From CBDBUR01 sp965209065 (lineage in GTDB: Bacteria > Pseudomonadota > Alphaproteobacteria > JAPOUT01 > G958296285): a stretch of DNA of 64,000 bases. Shown in pieces: positions 41,814 to 49,175 of this stretch. Position 1 is the stretch's first letter. Every line of letters begins with the position of its first letter. The DNA lies in assembly GCA_965209065.1 (NCBI GenBank), contig OZ242373.1:372001-436000 (forward strand), written 5' to 3'. The notes beneath the pieces were generated by a model. That model was not told where the DNA came from and searched no databases. It saw only the letters and a list, made by a program, of their open reading frames with translations. A program made the translations under genes and the position numbers.

Positions 41814-43328
41814 TTAGCTAATGAGGTTTGGCAGGCGATTAGCCCACGGCTTGGCGGCTTCCATTTGATAGGCGAGCGCGAGGAGCAAGCGATCGCGTCC
41901 GAAATTGGCGGCGAGCTGAACGCCGACAGGCAGGTCGTCTTCCGTCCAGTGCATAGGCACGGACATGGCGGGCGTGCCGGTAGCGTTATGGAGCGGCGTG
42001 TAAGCGGCGAAGCGAGAGACGCGTTCATTGAGGGTATCGAAATCGACGGTGGGGGCTTGCTCGCCAATTCTAGGCGGCGGCGATGCGGTAACCGGCGTGA
42101 GCCACACGTCATATTTTCTGAGGAAGCTTCTTGTTTGCCTTTGTAGTTTTTTGAAGCCCTCAACCGCTTTTTCTATTGCTTGTTTTTTATCTTTAACGGC
42201 GTCAAATTGTCTAGCGAGTCCGAGCGTCCAAGGTTCGAGCCACTTGTCCATATCTTTTCCGGTTTGTTTAGCGAGTCCATCGCGTGTTGCGTGCGCGCCC
42301 GACGACCAATAGACAAGAAAATCATCAACGAGCGTTTCATTTTGTAAGGGGGTTTTCTTAACGGGGATAATGGTATGCCCTAGGCTTTCAAGTAGCTTAG
42401 CGGTTTGCAGCACGGCTTTTTGGACTTCGGGGTGAGGCATGCGTCCAAGGTTATCTTCTAATGACAGAGCGATTTTAAGTTTGCGTTTTATGGGTCTATC
42501 GACGAAGCCGACAGGTCTTAAACCTCTTATGCCTCTGCGTGGTTTTTCGGTGAGGGCGAGAATGAAAGCGGAGTCGCGCACCGACCAGCTAATGGTGTGA
42601 GCGATAGAAATTTCCCATGGAGGTTTGGGGCTATCGGGATACTGGTTGCCGAAGCGTCCGCGAGAAGGTTTGAGTCCGAATAGTCCGCAGTTGGCTGCGG
42701 GCAATCGTATGGAGCCGCCGCCATCGCTAGATTGTGCGGCAGGCACTAATCTCGCGGCGACTGCGGAGGCGGCACCGCCGGAGGAGCCACCGCTGGAATA
42801 ATCTAAATTCCACGGGTTGCGGCAGGGACCGAGTGCCAAAGATTCGGTTGTAGAGATGAATCCATATTCGGGCGTATTGGTTTTACCGAGGACAATCATT
42901 CCGGTTTTTTCAATATCATCAACATAAGGATTTTGGTAATCGGCGATGCGGTCTTTGAAGAGTCGGGTGCCGGAGGTCCATCGCACGCCTTTATAAGCGG
43001 TGAGGTCTTTAATCAGGTAAGGGGTTCCCCACAATTTACCTTTAGCGTTGGCGCTTTTGGCTCTTTGGCGCGCTTGGTCGTAGCTTTCAGAGACGACAGC
43101 GTTAATTTTGGGGTTATACTTTTCGATACGGCTGATGGTGGCATTGATTAGCTCTAGTGGGGACAGCTCTTTTTTCTGGACGAGTGCAGCTTGAGAAATC
43201 ATGTCTAGCTTTGGCAGGTCGCTGATGATAGCGGCGTTTTTGCTTGACGGGAATAGGTCGCAAGCGGGTGCGGCAACGGCAAGCACGCCTCCGGCGGATA
43301 GTAGTTTAAGAAATTCGCGTCTTTCCAT
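41814..43328 (-). CDS. Amidase-signature enzyme with Tat-type signal peptide
   Basis: A 504-residue hydrolase. The N-terminus MERREFLKLLSAGGVLAVAAPACDLF has an RR motif and a lipobox-like APAC, suggesting Tat export and lipid attachment. The Ser-cisSer-Lys triad is present: Lys in LWGTPYLIKDLTAYKG, cis-Ser in SSGGSSGGAASAVA, nucleophile Ser in SSDGGGSIRLPAA. It hydrolyses an amide in the periplasm; the substrate is unknown. It is not GatA (which follows divergently at 43731), though both share the fold, and the neighbourhood may reflect that shared ancestry only by chance. Confidence 0.85.
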   Translation of the reverse strand: MERREFLKLLSAGGVLAVAAPACDLFPSSKNAAIISDLPKLDMISQAALVQKKELSPLELINATISRIEKYNPKINAVVSESYDQARQRAKSANAKGKLWGTPYLIKDLTAYKGVRWTSGTRLFKDRIADYQNPYVDDIEKTGMIVLGKTNTPEYGFISTTESLALGPCRNPWNLDYSSGGSSGGAASAVAARLVPAAQSSDGGGSIRLPAANCGLFGLKPSRGRFGNQYPDSPKPPWEISIAHTISWSVRDSAFILALTEKPRRGIRGLRPVGFVDRPIKRKLKIALSLEDNLGRMPHPEVQKAVLQTAKLLESLGHTIIPVKKTPLQNETLVDDFLVYWSSGAHATRDGLAKQTGKDMDKWLEPWTLGLARQFDAVKDKKQAIEKAVEGFKKLQRQTRSFLRKYDVWLTPVTASPPPRIGEQAPTVDFDTLNERVSRFAAYTPLHNATGTPAMSVPMHWTEDDLPVGVQLAANFGRDRLLLALAYQMEAAKPWANRLPNLIS

Positions 43329-43421
43329 TATTGCCCCCTCTTTAGAGTATCAAGTATAGGGTATTGGGGGTCATTGTGTCAAATGCTGCGTTTTAGCTTT
43401 TCCCTTTTGTGAAATTCGGTC

Positions 43422-43427
43422 TATAGT
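43422..43427 (+). promoter_or_regulatory. gatCAB -10 box (TATAGT), nine bases before gatC
   Basis: TATAGT ends at 43427 and the gatC ATG is at 43437; only TAGGGCATT lies between. Transcription would start within about four bases of the ATG. Confidence 0.4.
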
Positions 43428-43436
43428 TAGGGCATT

Positions 43437-43727
43437 ATGTCTATCATAGATAAGCAAGCGATTGAGAAGATGGCGCGTTTGGCTCACATTAAGGTTGATG
43501 AGGGTCATATTGCCTCTTACCAGCATGATGTGTCGGCTATTTTGGAGTGGGTCGGTCAGCTGGAGGAGGTGGATACTTCGGGCGTGGAGGCTTTAGCCCA
43601 CCCGATGGCGCTCACGGGCAGAATGCGCAAGGACGAAGCCGCCGAGCCGATAGAGCCTGAGGTGGCGTTAAGCGCGGCGCCTGAGAGTCAAAGTGGTTTT
43701 TTCACTACGCCAAAAACGAACGAATAG
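43437..43727 (+). CDS. gatC: Asp/Glu-tRNA amidotransferase subunit C
   Basis: A 96-residue small subunit that wraps between GatA and GatB. VEKMARLAHIKV-like start (IDKQAIEKMARLAHIKVDE), DVSAILEWVGQLEEVDTSGVEAL and MRKDEA match the family. It begins the gatC-gatA-gatB operon and probably has a near-leaderless transcript. Confidence 0.95.
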   Translation: MSIIDKQAIEKMARLAHIKVDEGHIASYQHDVSAILEWVGQLEEVDTSGVEALAHPMALTGRMRKDEAAEPIEPEVALSAAPESQSGFFTTPKTNE

Positions 43728-43730
43728 TTG

Positions 43731-45188
43731 ATGAGTAAAATCAGCGAATATAAAAAGCGTCTGTTGAGCAAAGACCTATCGGCACGAGAGCTAACCGAGC
43801 ATTTTTTGGCGCAAATAGAAAAAGCGCGCCCGCTGAATGCTTATGTGGAAGTTTGCGCCGAGCAGGCTCTCGCCCAAGCGGACAGGGCGGACGCGAACAT
43901 CGCGAAGCAAGAAGCGCGCGAGCTAGAGGGCATTCCTCTGGGAGTGAAGGATTTATTCTGCACGAAGGGCATCAAGACAACGGCGGCGAGTTCTATCCTT
44001 GAAAATTTCACGCCGCCTTATGAATCGACGGTCACGCAAAGGCTACTGGACGAGGGCGCGGTTTTTTTAGGCAAGCTCAATATGGACGAGTTCGCGATGG
44101 GGTCTTCGAGCACGACAGGCGCGCGGGGCGCTGTGGTTAATCCCTGGAGGTGTAGTGGGAAGCGTAATGGAGAAGCCTTGTCATCGGGCGGTTCATCGGG
44201 CGGCAGTGCGGCGGCGGTCGCGGCAGATTTATGCGCGGCGGCACTCGGCACAGATACCGGCGGCTCGGTGCGCCAGCCCGCCGCCTTGAGCGGAGTCGTC
44301 GGGCTAAAGCCAAGCTACGGACGCTGCTCGCGCTGGGGCATTATCGCTTTCGCCTCATCGCTAGACCAAGCAGGCACGCTCACCCATAGCGTGGAGGACG
44401 CCGCTTGCTTGCTGAACGTCATCGCCGCCTATGACCCCAAAGATTCAACGAGCGCCAATCGTCCGACTCCTGATTTCACCCAAGCCCTCACGGCTAAGCG
44501 AAAACTCAAAGTGGGCATCGCCAAAGAATATGAAGCTGCCAGTCCAATGCTATCATTGCTAGAGGAAGCCAAGGGTTGGTTTCAAGCGCAGGGTGCCGAG
44601 CTTGTTGAAGTTTCTTTGCCGCACACGAAATATGCTTTGCCGACCTATTATATTATCGCGCCGGCTGAGGCTTCGTCCAATCTCGCGCGTTATGATGGCG
44701 TGCGCTACGGCAAGCGCGTGGCGAGCGATAGCCTAAACGCTATGTATGAGGAAACCCGCGCGGAGGGTTTCGGCGATGAGGTCAAGCGCCGTATTCTCAT
44801 TGGCACTTATGTTTTGTCGGCGGGTTATTATGATGCCTACTATCTCAAAGCGCAGAAGGTGCGCAAGCGCATTGCCGATGAATTCGCCAAAGTGTTTGAG
44901 GAGGTTGATGTCCTGCTAACGCCGACCACCACGCAGCCGGCTTTCGCGCTTGATAAAAAATACGAGCCGATTGATATGTATATGAACGATATTTTCACGG
45001 TGCCGGCGAGCTTAGCGGGCTTGCCTGCTATTTCTGTGCCGGCGGGCTTGTCGGCAGAGGGATTGCCTTTAGGGCTACAGCTTATCGCGCCGCCTTTTGA
45101 GGAGGAGCGTCTTCTCACGGCTGCCGCGCGGCTAGAAGAGGCGGCGGGCTTTAGCGCGAAACCTAAAAACTGGTGGGAGCAAGAATGA
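43731..45188 (+). CDS. gatA: Asp/Glu-tRNA amidotransferase subunit A
   Basis: A 485-residue glutaminase subunit that supplies ammonia for converting Glu-tRNA(Gln) and Asp-tRNA(Asn). The triad is Lys in GIPLGVKDLFCTKG, cis-Ser in SSGGSSGGSAAAVA and Ser in GTDTGGSVRQPAA. The ATG at 43731 is preferred to a TTG three bases earlier. It overlaps gatB by four bases. Its presence implies that this organism uses the indirect route for Gln- and/or Asn-tRNA. Confidence 0.97.
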   Translation: MSKISEYKKRLLSKDLSARELTEHFLAQIEKARPLNAYVEVCAEQALAQADRADANIAKQEARELEGIPLGVKDLFCTKGIKTTAASSILENFTPPYESTVTQRLLDEGAVFLGKLNMDEFAMGSSSTTGARGAVVNPWRCSGKRNGEALSSGGSSGGSAAAVAADLCAAALGTDTGGSVRQPAALSGVVGLKPSYGRCSRWGIIAFASSLDQAGTLTHSVEDAACLLNVIAAYDPKDSTSANRPTPDFTQALTAKRKLKVGIAKEYEAASPMLSLLEEAKGWFQAQGAELVEVSLPHTKYALPTYYIIAPAEASSNLARYDGVRYGKRVASDSLNAMYEETRAEGFGDEVKRRILIGTYVLSAGYYDAYYLKAQKVRKRIADEFAKVFEEVDVLLTPTTTQPAFALDKKYEPIDMYMNDIFTVPASLAGLPAISVPAGLSAEGLPLGLQLIAPPFEEERLLTAAARLEEAAGFSAKPKNWWEQE

Positions 45189-46636
45189 GCTGGGAAATTA
45201 CCATAGGGCTAGAAGTGCATGCGCAGATAAGCTCGCGCTCGAAGTTGTTCTCGGCAGCCCCGACCGCTTTTGGTGCGCAACCCAATCACCAGCTTGCTCT
45301 GCTAGACGTTGCCTTTCCGGGAATGTTGCCGGTGCTGAATGAGGAATGTGTCGAGCAAGCCGTGCGCGCTTCTTTAGGTTTGGGGTGCGAGGTTCATCTG
45401 GTGTCGCGTTTTGACCGCAAGAATTATTTTTATCCCGACTTGCCACAAGGCTATCAGATTTCTCAGTTTGAGCACCCCATCGCGACCGGCGGCTCGGTGG
45501 TGATAGACCTATCGGAGACAGAGCAGAGGACGATTAACCTAGAGCGCCTCCACATAGAGCAGGACGCCGGCAAAAATATCCACATAGAAGGCGCGGGTCA
45601 ATCGAAAAGCTATGTTGATTTGAACAGGGCGGGGATAGGGCTGATGGAAATTGTCTCTAAGCCCGAAATGCATTCGGCGCAAGAGGCACAAGAATATGTG
45701 CGCAAGCTGAGAGCGATTTTGCGTTATCTCAATGTGTGCGATGGCAATATGGAGCAAGGCTCTCTGCGCGCTGATGTGAATGTTTCGGTTGCGCGCGCCG
45801 GCGAGGCGCTCGGCACAAGGTGTGAGATTAAAAACCTCAACTCGATTAAGTTCATCGGGCAGGCTGCTGTTTATGAAGCGAGCAGGCAAATAGAGCTGCT
45901 GGAGCAAGGGCAAACGATAGACCAAGAGACGCGGCTCTTTGATACGGCGAGCGGCACCACGCGCACGATGCGCTCAAAGGAAGACGCGCACGATTATCGT
46001 TATTTTCCCGACCCCGACTTGCCGCCGCTCGTTTTGGAGCAAGCGCGGGTCGATGAACTCAAAGCCAGCCTGCCCGAATTGCCAGACGAAAAGAAAACCC
46101 GCCTCCAAAATCAATATGAGCTTAACGCTTATGACGCCAGCGTCTTGATTGTGGAAAAAGCGCGCGCCGACTACTTCGAGGCGGTGGCAAAACAGCTAGA
46201 GGCGAAAGGCATTTCTGCTAAACTCGCTGCGAACTGGGTCTCGGGCGAGCTGATGAGCTACCTCAATAAAACCGAAACGGGCATCGATGACAGCCCGATT
46301 AGCGCGAAGGACCTCGCCACTTTGATTACGCGCATTGACGAAAATGTTATTTCGGGCAAGCTAGCAAAAGTTGTTTTTGAAGAAATGACCAAAACGAGTA
46401 AGCAGCCCGATGAGATTATTGAAGCCAAAGGGCTAAAACAAATGTCGGACAGCTCACAACTAGAATCTATATGTGATTCTATAATTGGACAAAATAAGGA
46501 TAAAGTTGAACAATTATCTACAAAACCAAAAGCTTTTGGTTGGTTTGTTGGCGAAGTGATGAAAGCAACACAAGGCAAGGCGAACCCTCAACTCGTGAAT
46601 AAAATTTTACGCGACAAACTTAGTTTAGATGAGTAA
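45185..46636 (+). CDS. gatB: Asp/Glu-tRNA amidotransferase subunit B
   Basis: A 483-residue kinase-like subunit that activates the tRNA-bound acid. WEITIGLEVHAQISSRSKLFS, FDRKNYFYPDLPQGYQISQ, GAGQSKSYVDLNRAGIGLMEIVSKPE and EIKNLNSIKFI are family signatures; the C-terminal YqeY-like tail binds tRNA (KPKAFGWFVGEVMKATQGKANPQLVNKIL). Start at 45185 overlaps gatA (ATGA). Last gene of the operon. Confidence 0.97.
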   Translation: MSWEITIGLEVHAQISSRSKLFSAAPTAFGAQPNHQLALLDVAFPGMLPVLNEECVEQAVRASLGLGCEVHLVSRFDRKNYFYPDLPQGYQISQFEHPIATGGSVVIDLSETEQRTINLERLHIEQDAGKNIHIEGAGQSKSYVDLNRAGIGLMEIVSKPEMHSAQEAQEYVRKLRAILRYLNVCDGNMEQGSLRADVNVSVARAGEALGTRCEIKNLNSIKFIGQAAVYEASRQIELLEQGQTIDQETRLFDTASGTTRTMRSKEDAHDYRYFPDPDLPPLVLEQARVDELKASLPELPDEKKTRLQNQYELNAYDASVLIVEKARADYFEAVAKQLEAKGISAKLAANWVSGELMSYLNKTETGIDDSPISAKDLATLITRIDENVISGKLAKVVFEEMTKTSKQPDEIIEAKGLKQMSDSSQLESICDSIIGQNKDKVEQLSTKPKAFGWFVGEVMKATQGKANPQLVNKILRDKLSLDE

Positions 46637-46912
46637 AAACCAAAACCCCCGCAACCCCGCGCTCACAGGGGGACAGCGCACCTTAAAAAGGTTAATAAAA
46701 GGTTAAAATGTTTTGTTGCTGGTTTTATAAAAAAGAAAAAATAAATTAGCGTGTCAAACAAAAAAATAATTTTATTTTCAGTAAAAAACAAAAAACAAAA
46801 AGATAAAAAGCTTGCAGGTTTTTTAATGATTGTTTAATAATTTTCTTAAATAACTTAATATGATAAGTTCTCGTTAAAGAGAACAAGAAACTTAACAACA
46901 AAGGAGTAAGTC
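46637..46912. other. AT-rich leader region of the histone H1-like gene
   Basis: No gene is supported. After gatB there are weak hairpins (GCGCT/AGCGC at 46659-46679). Close to the next gene, TATGAT (46859-46864) is a likely -10, and GTTCTC-GTTAAA-GAGAAC (46867-46884) would form a hairpin at or near the 5' end of its message, before AAAGGAG. Confidence 0.5.
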
Positions 46913-47266
46913 ATGCCTGTAAGAAGAAAGAAAGCAGCGACAAAGAAAAAAGCTACAGCGAGTCGCAAGAAAAAAACTGTAGCTAAAAAGAAGACGACGA
47001 CCCGTCGTCGCAAAAAGGTTGTAGCCAAAAAGAAAACGACGACCCGTCGCCGTAAAAAAGCTACAGCCAAAAAGAAGACGACAACCCGTCGTCGGAAAAA
47101 GGCTGTAGCCAAAAAGAAGACGACAACCCGTCGTCGGAAAAAAGCTACAGCCAAAAAGAAGACGACGACCCGCCGTCGCAAAAAGGCTGTAGCCAAAAAG
47201 AAGACGACAACCCGTCGTCGGAAAAAAGCTACAGCCAAAAAGAAAACGACACGTCGTCGTAGATAG
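46913..47266 (+). CDS. Histone H1-like Lys/Arg-rich repeat protein
   Basis: A 117-residue protein made almost only of Lys, Arg, Ala, Thr and Val. From residue 20 it is a 13-residue repeat, KKATAKKKTTTRRR with Val/Ala changes, about seven times (39 bp at DNA level). It resembles the bacterial H1/Hc2-type nucleoid proteins and should bind DNA or RNA without sequence preference. AAAGGAG is well placed before the ATG. It is followed by an unusually structured 3' region. The opposite strand is open through the repeats but is not a gene. Confidence 0.85.
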   Translation: MPVRRKKAATKKKATASRKKKTVAKKKTTTRRRKKVVAKKKTTTRRRKKATAKKKTTTRRRKKAVAKKKTTTRRRKKATAKKKTTTRRRKKAVAKKKTTTRRRKKATAKKKTTRRRR

Positions 47267-47270
47267 GGTT

Positions 47271-47317
47271 GCGCACGCGGCTCTCTCTAGAGAGTTTCTC
47301 TAGAAAGCCTGTGCGGT
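47271..47317 (+). ncRNA. Structured 3' region after the H1-like gene
   Basis: GCACGCGGCT pairs with AGCCTGTGC (one bulge), enclosing CTCTCTAGAGAG and a related TTTCTCTAGAA. It could be a 3' UTR element or part of a small RNA; no known family was recognised. Confidence 0.35.
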
Positions 47318-47321
47318 AATT

Positions 47322-47360
47322 ATTGGGGTGTGGTAGCTTCGGCACCACGCCCCAATTTTA
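47322..47360 (+). terminator. Terminator hairpin after the H1-like gene
   Basis: ATTGGGG-T-GTGG pairs with CCAC-G-CCCCAAT around a loop with TTCGG, followed by TTTTATT. A strong rho-independent terminator. Confidence 0.8.
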
Positions 47361-47361
47361 T

Positions 47362-47412
47362 TGCGTTATTTTTAACGCATTATAGTGAGGGCTTGACACA
47401 AAAGCCCTTTTT
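47362..47412 (+). terminator. Two further hairpins, the second with a T-run
   Basis: TGCGTTA-TTTT-TAACGCA (47362-47379) is followed by AGGGCTT-GACACAA-AAGCCCT and TTTTT (47388-47412). TTGACA inside the second loop, with TATCTT 18 bases later, could be the promoter of the next gene. Confidence 0.65.
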
Positions 47413-47471
47413 CATTTATCTTAACCTATAAGCATTAAGCATAAATTATTAAACATAAAGGGAGGTTCCTT

Positions 47472-48260
47472 ATGGCAACCAAAAAATCAGTTAAGAAATC
47501 AGTTAAGAAGGCGGCTCCCAGAGCCACACCAAAAGCAAAAGGTAAGCCGATAGAGCTTTACTACTGGCCAACGCCAAACGGCTGGAAAATTTCCATTATG
47601 TTAGAAGAGTGCGGTTTGCCTTATAAGCTCAAGGGTGTGAATATAGGAGCGGGCGAACAATTCAAGCCGTCCTTTCTGAAGATATCGCCGAACAACCGCA
47701 TGCCGGCGATTGTCGACCCGAATGGACCTGGCGGCGAGCCCATTTCGGTTTTTGAATCGGGAGCTATTCTGCAATACTTGGGACGCAAGACCGGCAAGTT
47801 CTACCCTAAGGCGGAGCGCGCGCGCGTTGCGGTTGATGAGTGGCTTTTCTGGCAAATGGGCGGGCTCGGTCCTATGGCGGGACAAGCCAATCACTTTAGG
47901 ATGTATGCGCCTGCCATTATGAAAAAGAAAATCCCTTACGCGATTGACAGATATACCGATGAGGTCAATCGTTTATTTGGCGTTATGAATAAGCGTTTAG
48001 CGAAGAACAAGTATCTCGCGGGCGATAAGTATACGATTGCCGATATGGCGTGCTGGGGCTGGGTTTTGCCTGCCGAGCGCATGGGTCAAAACTTAGATAA
48101 CTTCAAGCACTTGAAGCGCTGGTTTACCGAATTGAATGAGCGCCCTGCGGTGCAAGCGGGCTTTCATTTAGGTCGCGAGCTGCGTCAAGAGCTCGGCGCG
48201 AATTCTAAAGAAGCGAAGCAAGCGCGTTCGGTTCTTTTCGGTCAAAAGGCTAGGAAGTAA
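47472..48260 (+). CDS. Glutathione S-transferase (YghU/Ure2-like) with H1-like N-terminal tail
   Basis: A 262-residue protein. Residues 1-25 are Lys/Ala/Pro-rich (TKKSVKKSVKKAAPRATPKAK), partly from a 12 bp tandem repeat (47484-47507), unlike any normal GST start. From residue 27 a thioredoxin-like domain follows (IELYYWPTPNGWKISIMLEECGLPYK, ISPNNRMPAIVDPNG, VFESGAILQYLGRKTGKFYP), then the helical domain (LAGDKYTIADMACWGWV). The Asn-containing motif and ESGAIL fit the disulfide-reductase type YfcG/YghU. GGAGG precedes the start. The basic tail could tie it to nucleic acid or be a low-complexity expansion. Confidence 0.88.
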   Translation: MATKKSVKKSVKKAAPRATPKAKGKPIELYYWPTPNGWKISIMLEECGLPYKLKGVNIGAGEQFKPSFLKISPNNRMPAIVDPNGPGGEPISVFESGAILQYLGRKTGKFYPKAERARVAVDEWLFWQMGGLGPMAGQANHFRMYAPAIMKKKIPYAIDRYTDEVNRLFGVMNKRLAKNKYLAGDKYTIADMACWGWVLPAERMGQNLDNFKHLKRWFTELNERPAVQAGFHLGRELRQELGANSKEAKQARSVLFGQKARK

Positions 48261-48280
48261 GTTAGAGTGGTCTCAATAAC

Positions 48281-49162
48281 ATGAGCATGGCAGGGTCGGT
48301 TGAAGAGCTCATTCGCTTTCTCGATTTAGAAGAGATAGATGTAAATTTGTTTCGTGGTTTGAGTCCGTCAGGCGGCTGGGGTCGTGTTTTTGGTGGTCAG
48401 GTTATCGCGCAGTCTTTGGTTGCGGCGCAACGCACGATGGACACAAGCGATGAGCGCATTTGCCATTCGCTTCACTGCTATTTTTTACGCGGCGGCGACC
48501 CGACGTGTCCTATTTTATATCAGGTGGTGCGTTCGCGTGATGGGGGTTCTTTTTCCTCGCGCCGTGTCATTGCCACGCAAGGGGGCAAGGAGATTTTTCA
48601 TTTTTCGGCTTCTTTCCAAAAGGAGGAGAAGGGGTTAGAGCATCACTTTCCTATGCCGTCGGGCATTCCGGGTCCTGACGCGCTACCGACAGAAAACGAA
48701 ATGCGCTCCAAGCTGATTGATAAAATTCCAACGGAATTCAAGGAAAGTTTTTTACGCACGCGTCCGATTGATTTGCGTTATGTCAATCATCGTGGTTTCA
48801 TTGACCCGCAGCCGACGCAAGAGCCTCAATATATTTGGATTAGGGCAAAATCGCCTTTACCGAGCGATGATATTAATCAGCACCAGATTGTTTTGAGTTA
48901 TGCTTCGGATATGTCTTTGTTGGATACGGGGTTGGCGCCGCACGGCATCAACTTTCTCAACGAGACGATACAAATGGCGAGCTTAGACCATGCGATGTGG
49001 TTTCACCATCGTTTCCGTGCGGACGAGTGGTTGCTTTACGCGCAAGATAGTCCGTCGTCATCGGGTGCGCGCGGCTATAATCGCGGCTTGATTTACACAC
49101 AAGAGGGCAAGCTGGTAGCTTCTGCTATCCAAGAGGGCTTGATGAGAGTGCGCTCGCGCTAA
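48281..49162 (+). CDS. tesB: Acyl-CoA thioesterase II
   Basis: A 293-residue double-hotdog enzyme hydrolysing acyl-CoA to fatty acid and CoA. FRGLSPSGGWGRVFGGQVIAQSLVAA, LHCYFLRGGDPTCPILYQVVRSRDGGSFSSRRV and the C-terminal LDHAMWFHHRFRADEWLLYAQDSPSSSGARGYNRG contain the Asp, Thr/Ser and Gln positions of the TesB site. It lies 20 bases after the GST gene and may share its transcript. It fits the other CoA-ester genes of this region. Confidence 0.95.
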   Translation: MSMAGSVEELIRFLDLEEIDVNLFRGLSPSGGWGRVFGGQVIAQSLVAAQRTMDTSDERICHSLHCYFLRGGDPTCPILYQVVRSRDGGSFSSRRVIATQGGKEIFHFSASFQKEEKGLEHHFPMPSGIPGPDALPTENEMRSKLIDKIPTEFKESFLRTRPIDLRYVNHRGFIDPQPTQEPQYIWIRAKSPLPSDDINQHQIVLSYASDMSLLDTGLAPHGINFLNETIQMASLDHAMWFHHRFRADEWLLYAQDSPSSSGARGYNRGLIYTQEGKLVASAIQEGLMRVRSR

Positions 49163-49175
49163 TATGAAGGCGCGG

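Noticed and set aside
46855..47238. Open frame on the minus strand through the H1-like repeats, encoding Phe/Arg/Val-rich repeats
   Set aside because: It is the mirror of the Lys/Arg codon repeats; the plus frame has a proper ribosome-binding site, leader and terminators, and the composition is that of H1-like proteins.
46960..47250. Regular 39 bp direct repeats that could look like a CRISPR array
   Set aside because: The repeats are contiguous, in frame and code for the 13-residue H1-like unit; there are no unique spacers and no cas genes.
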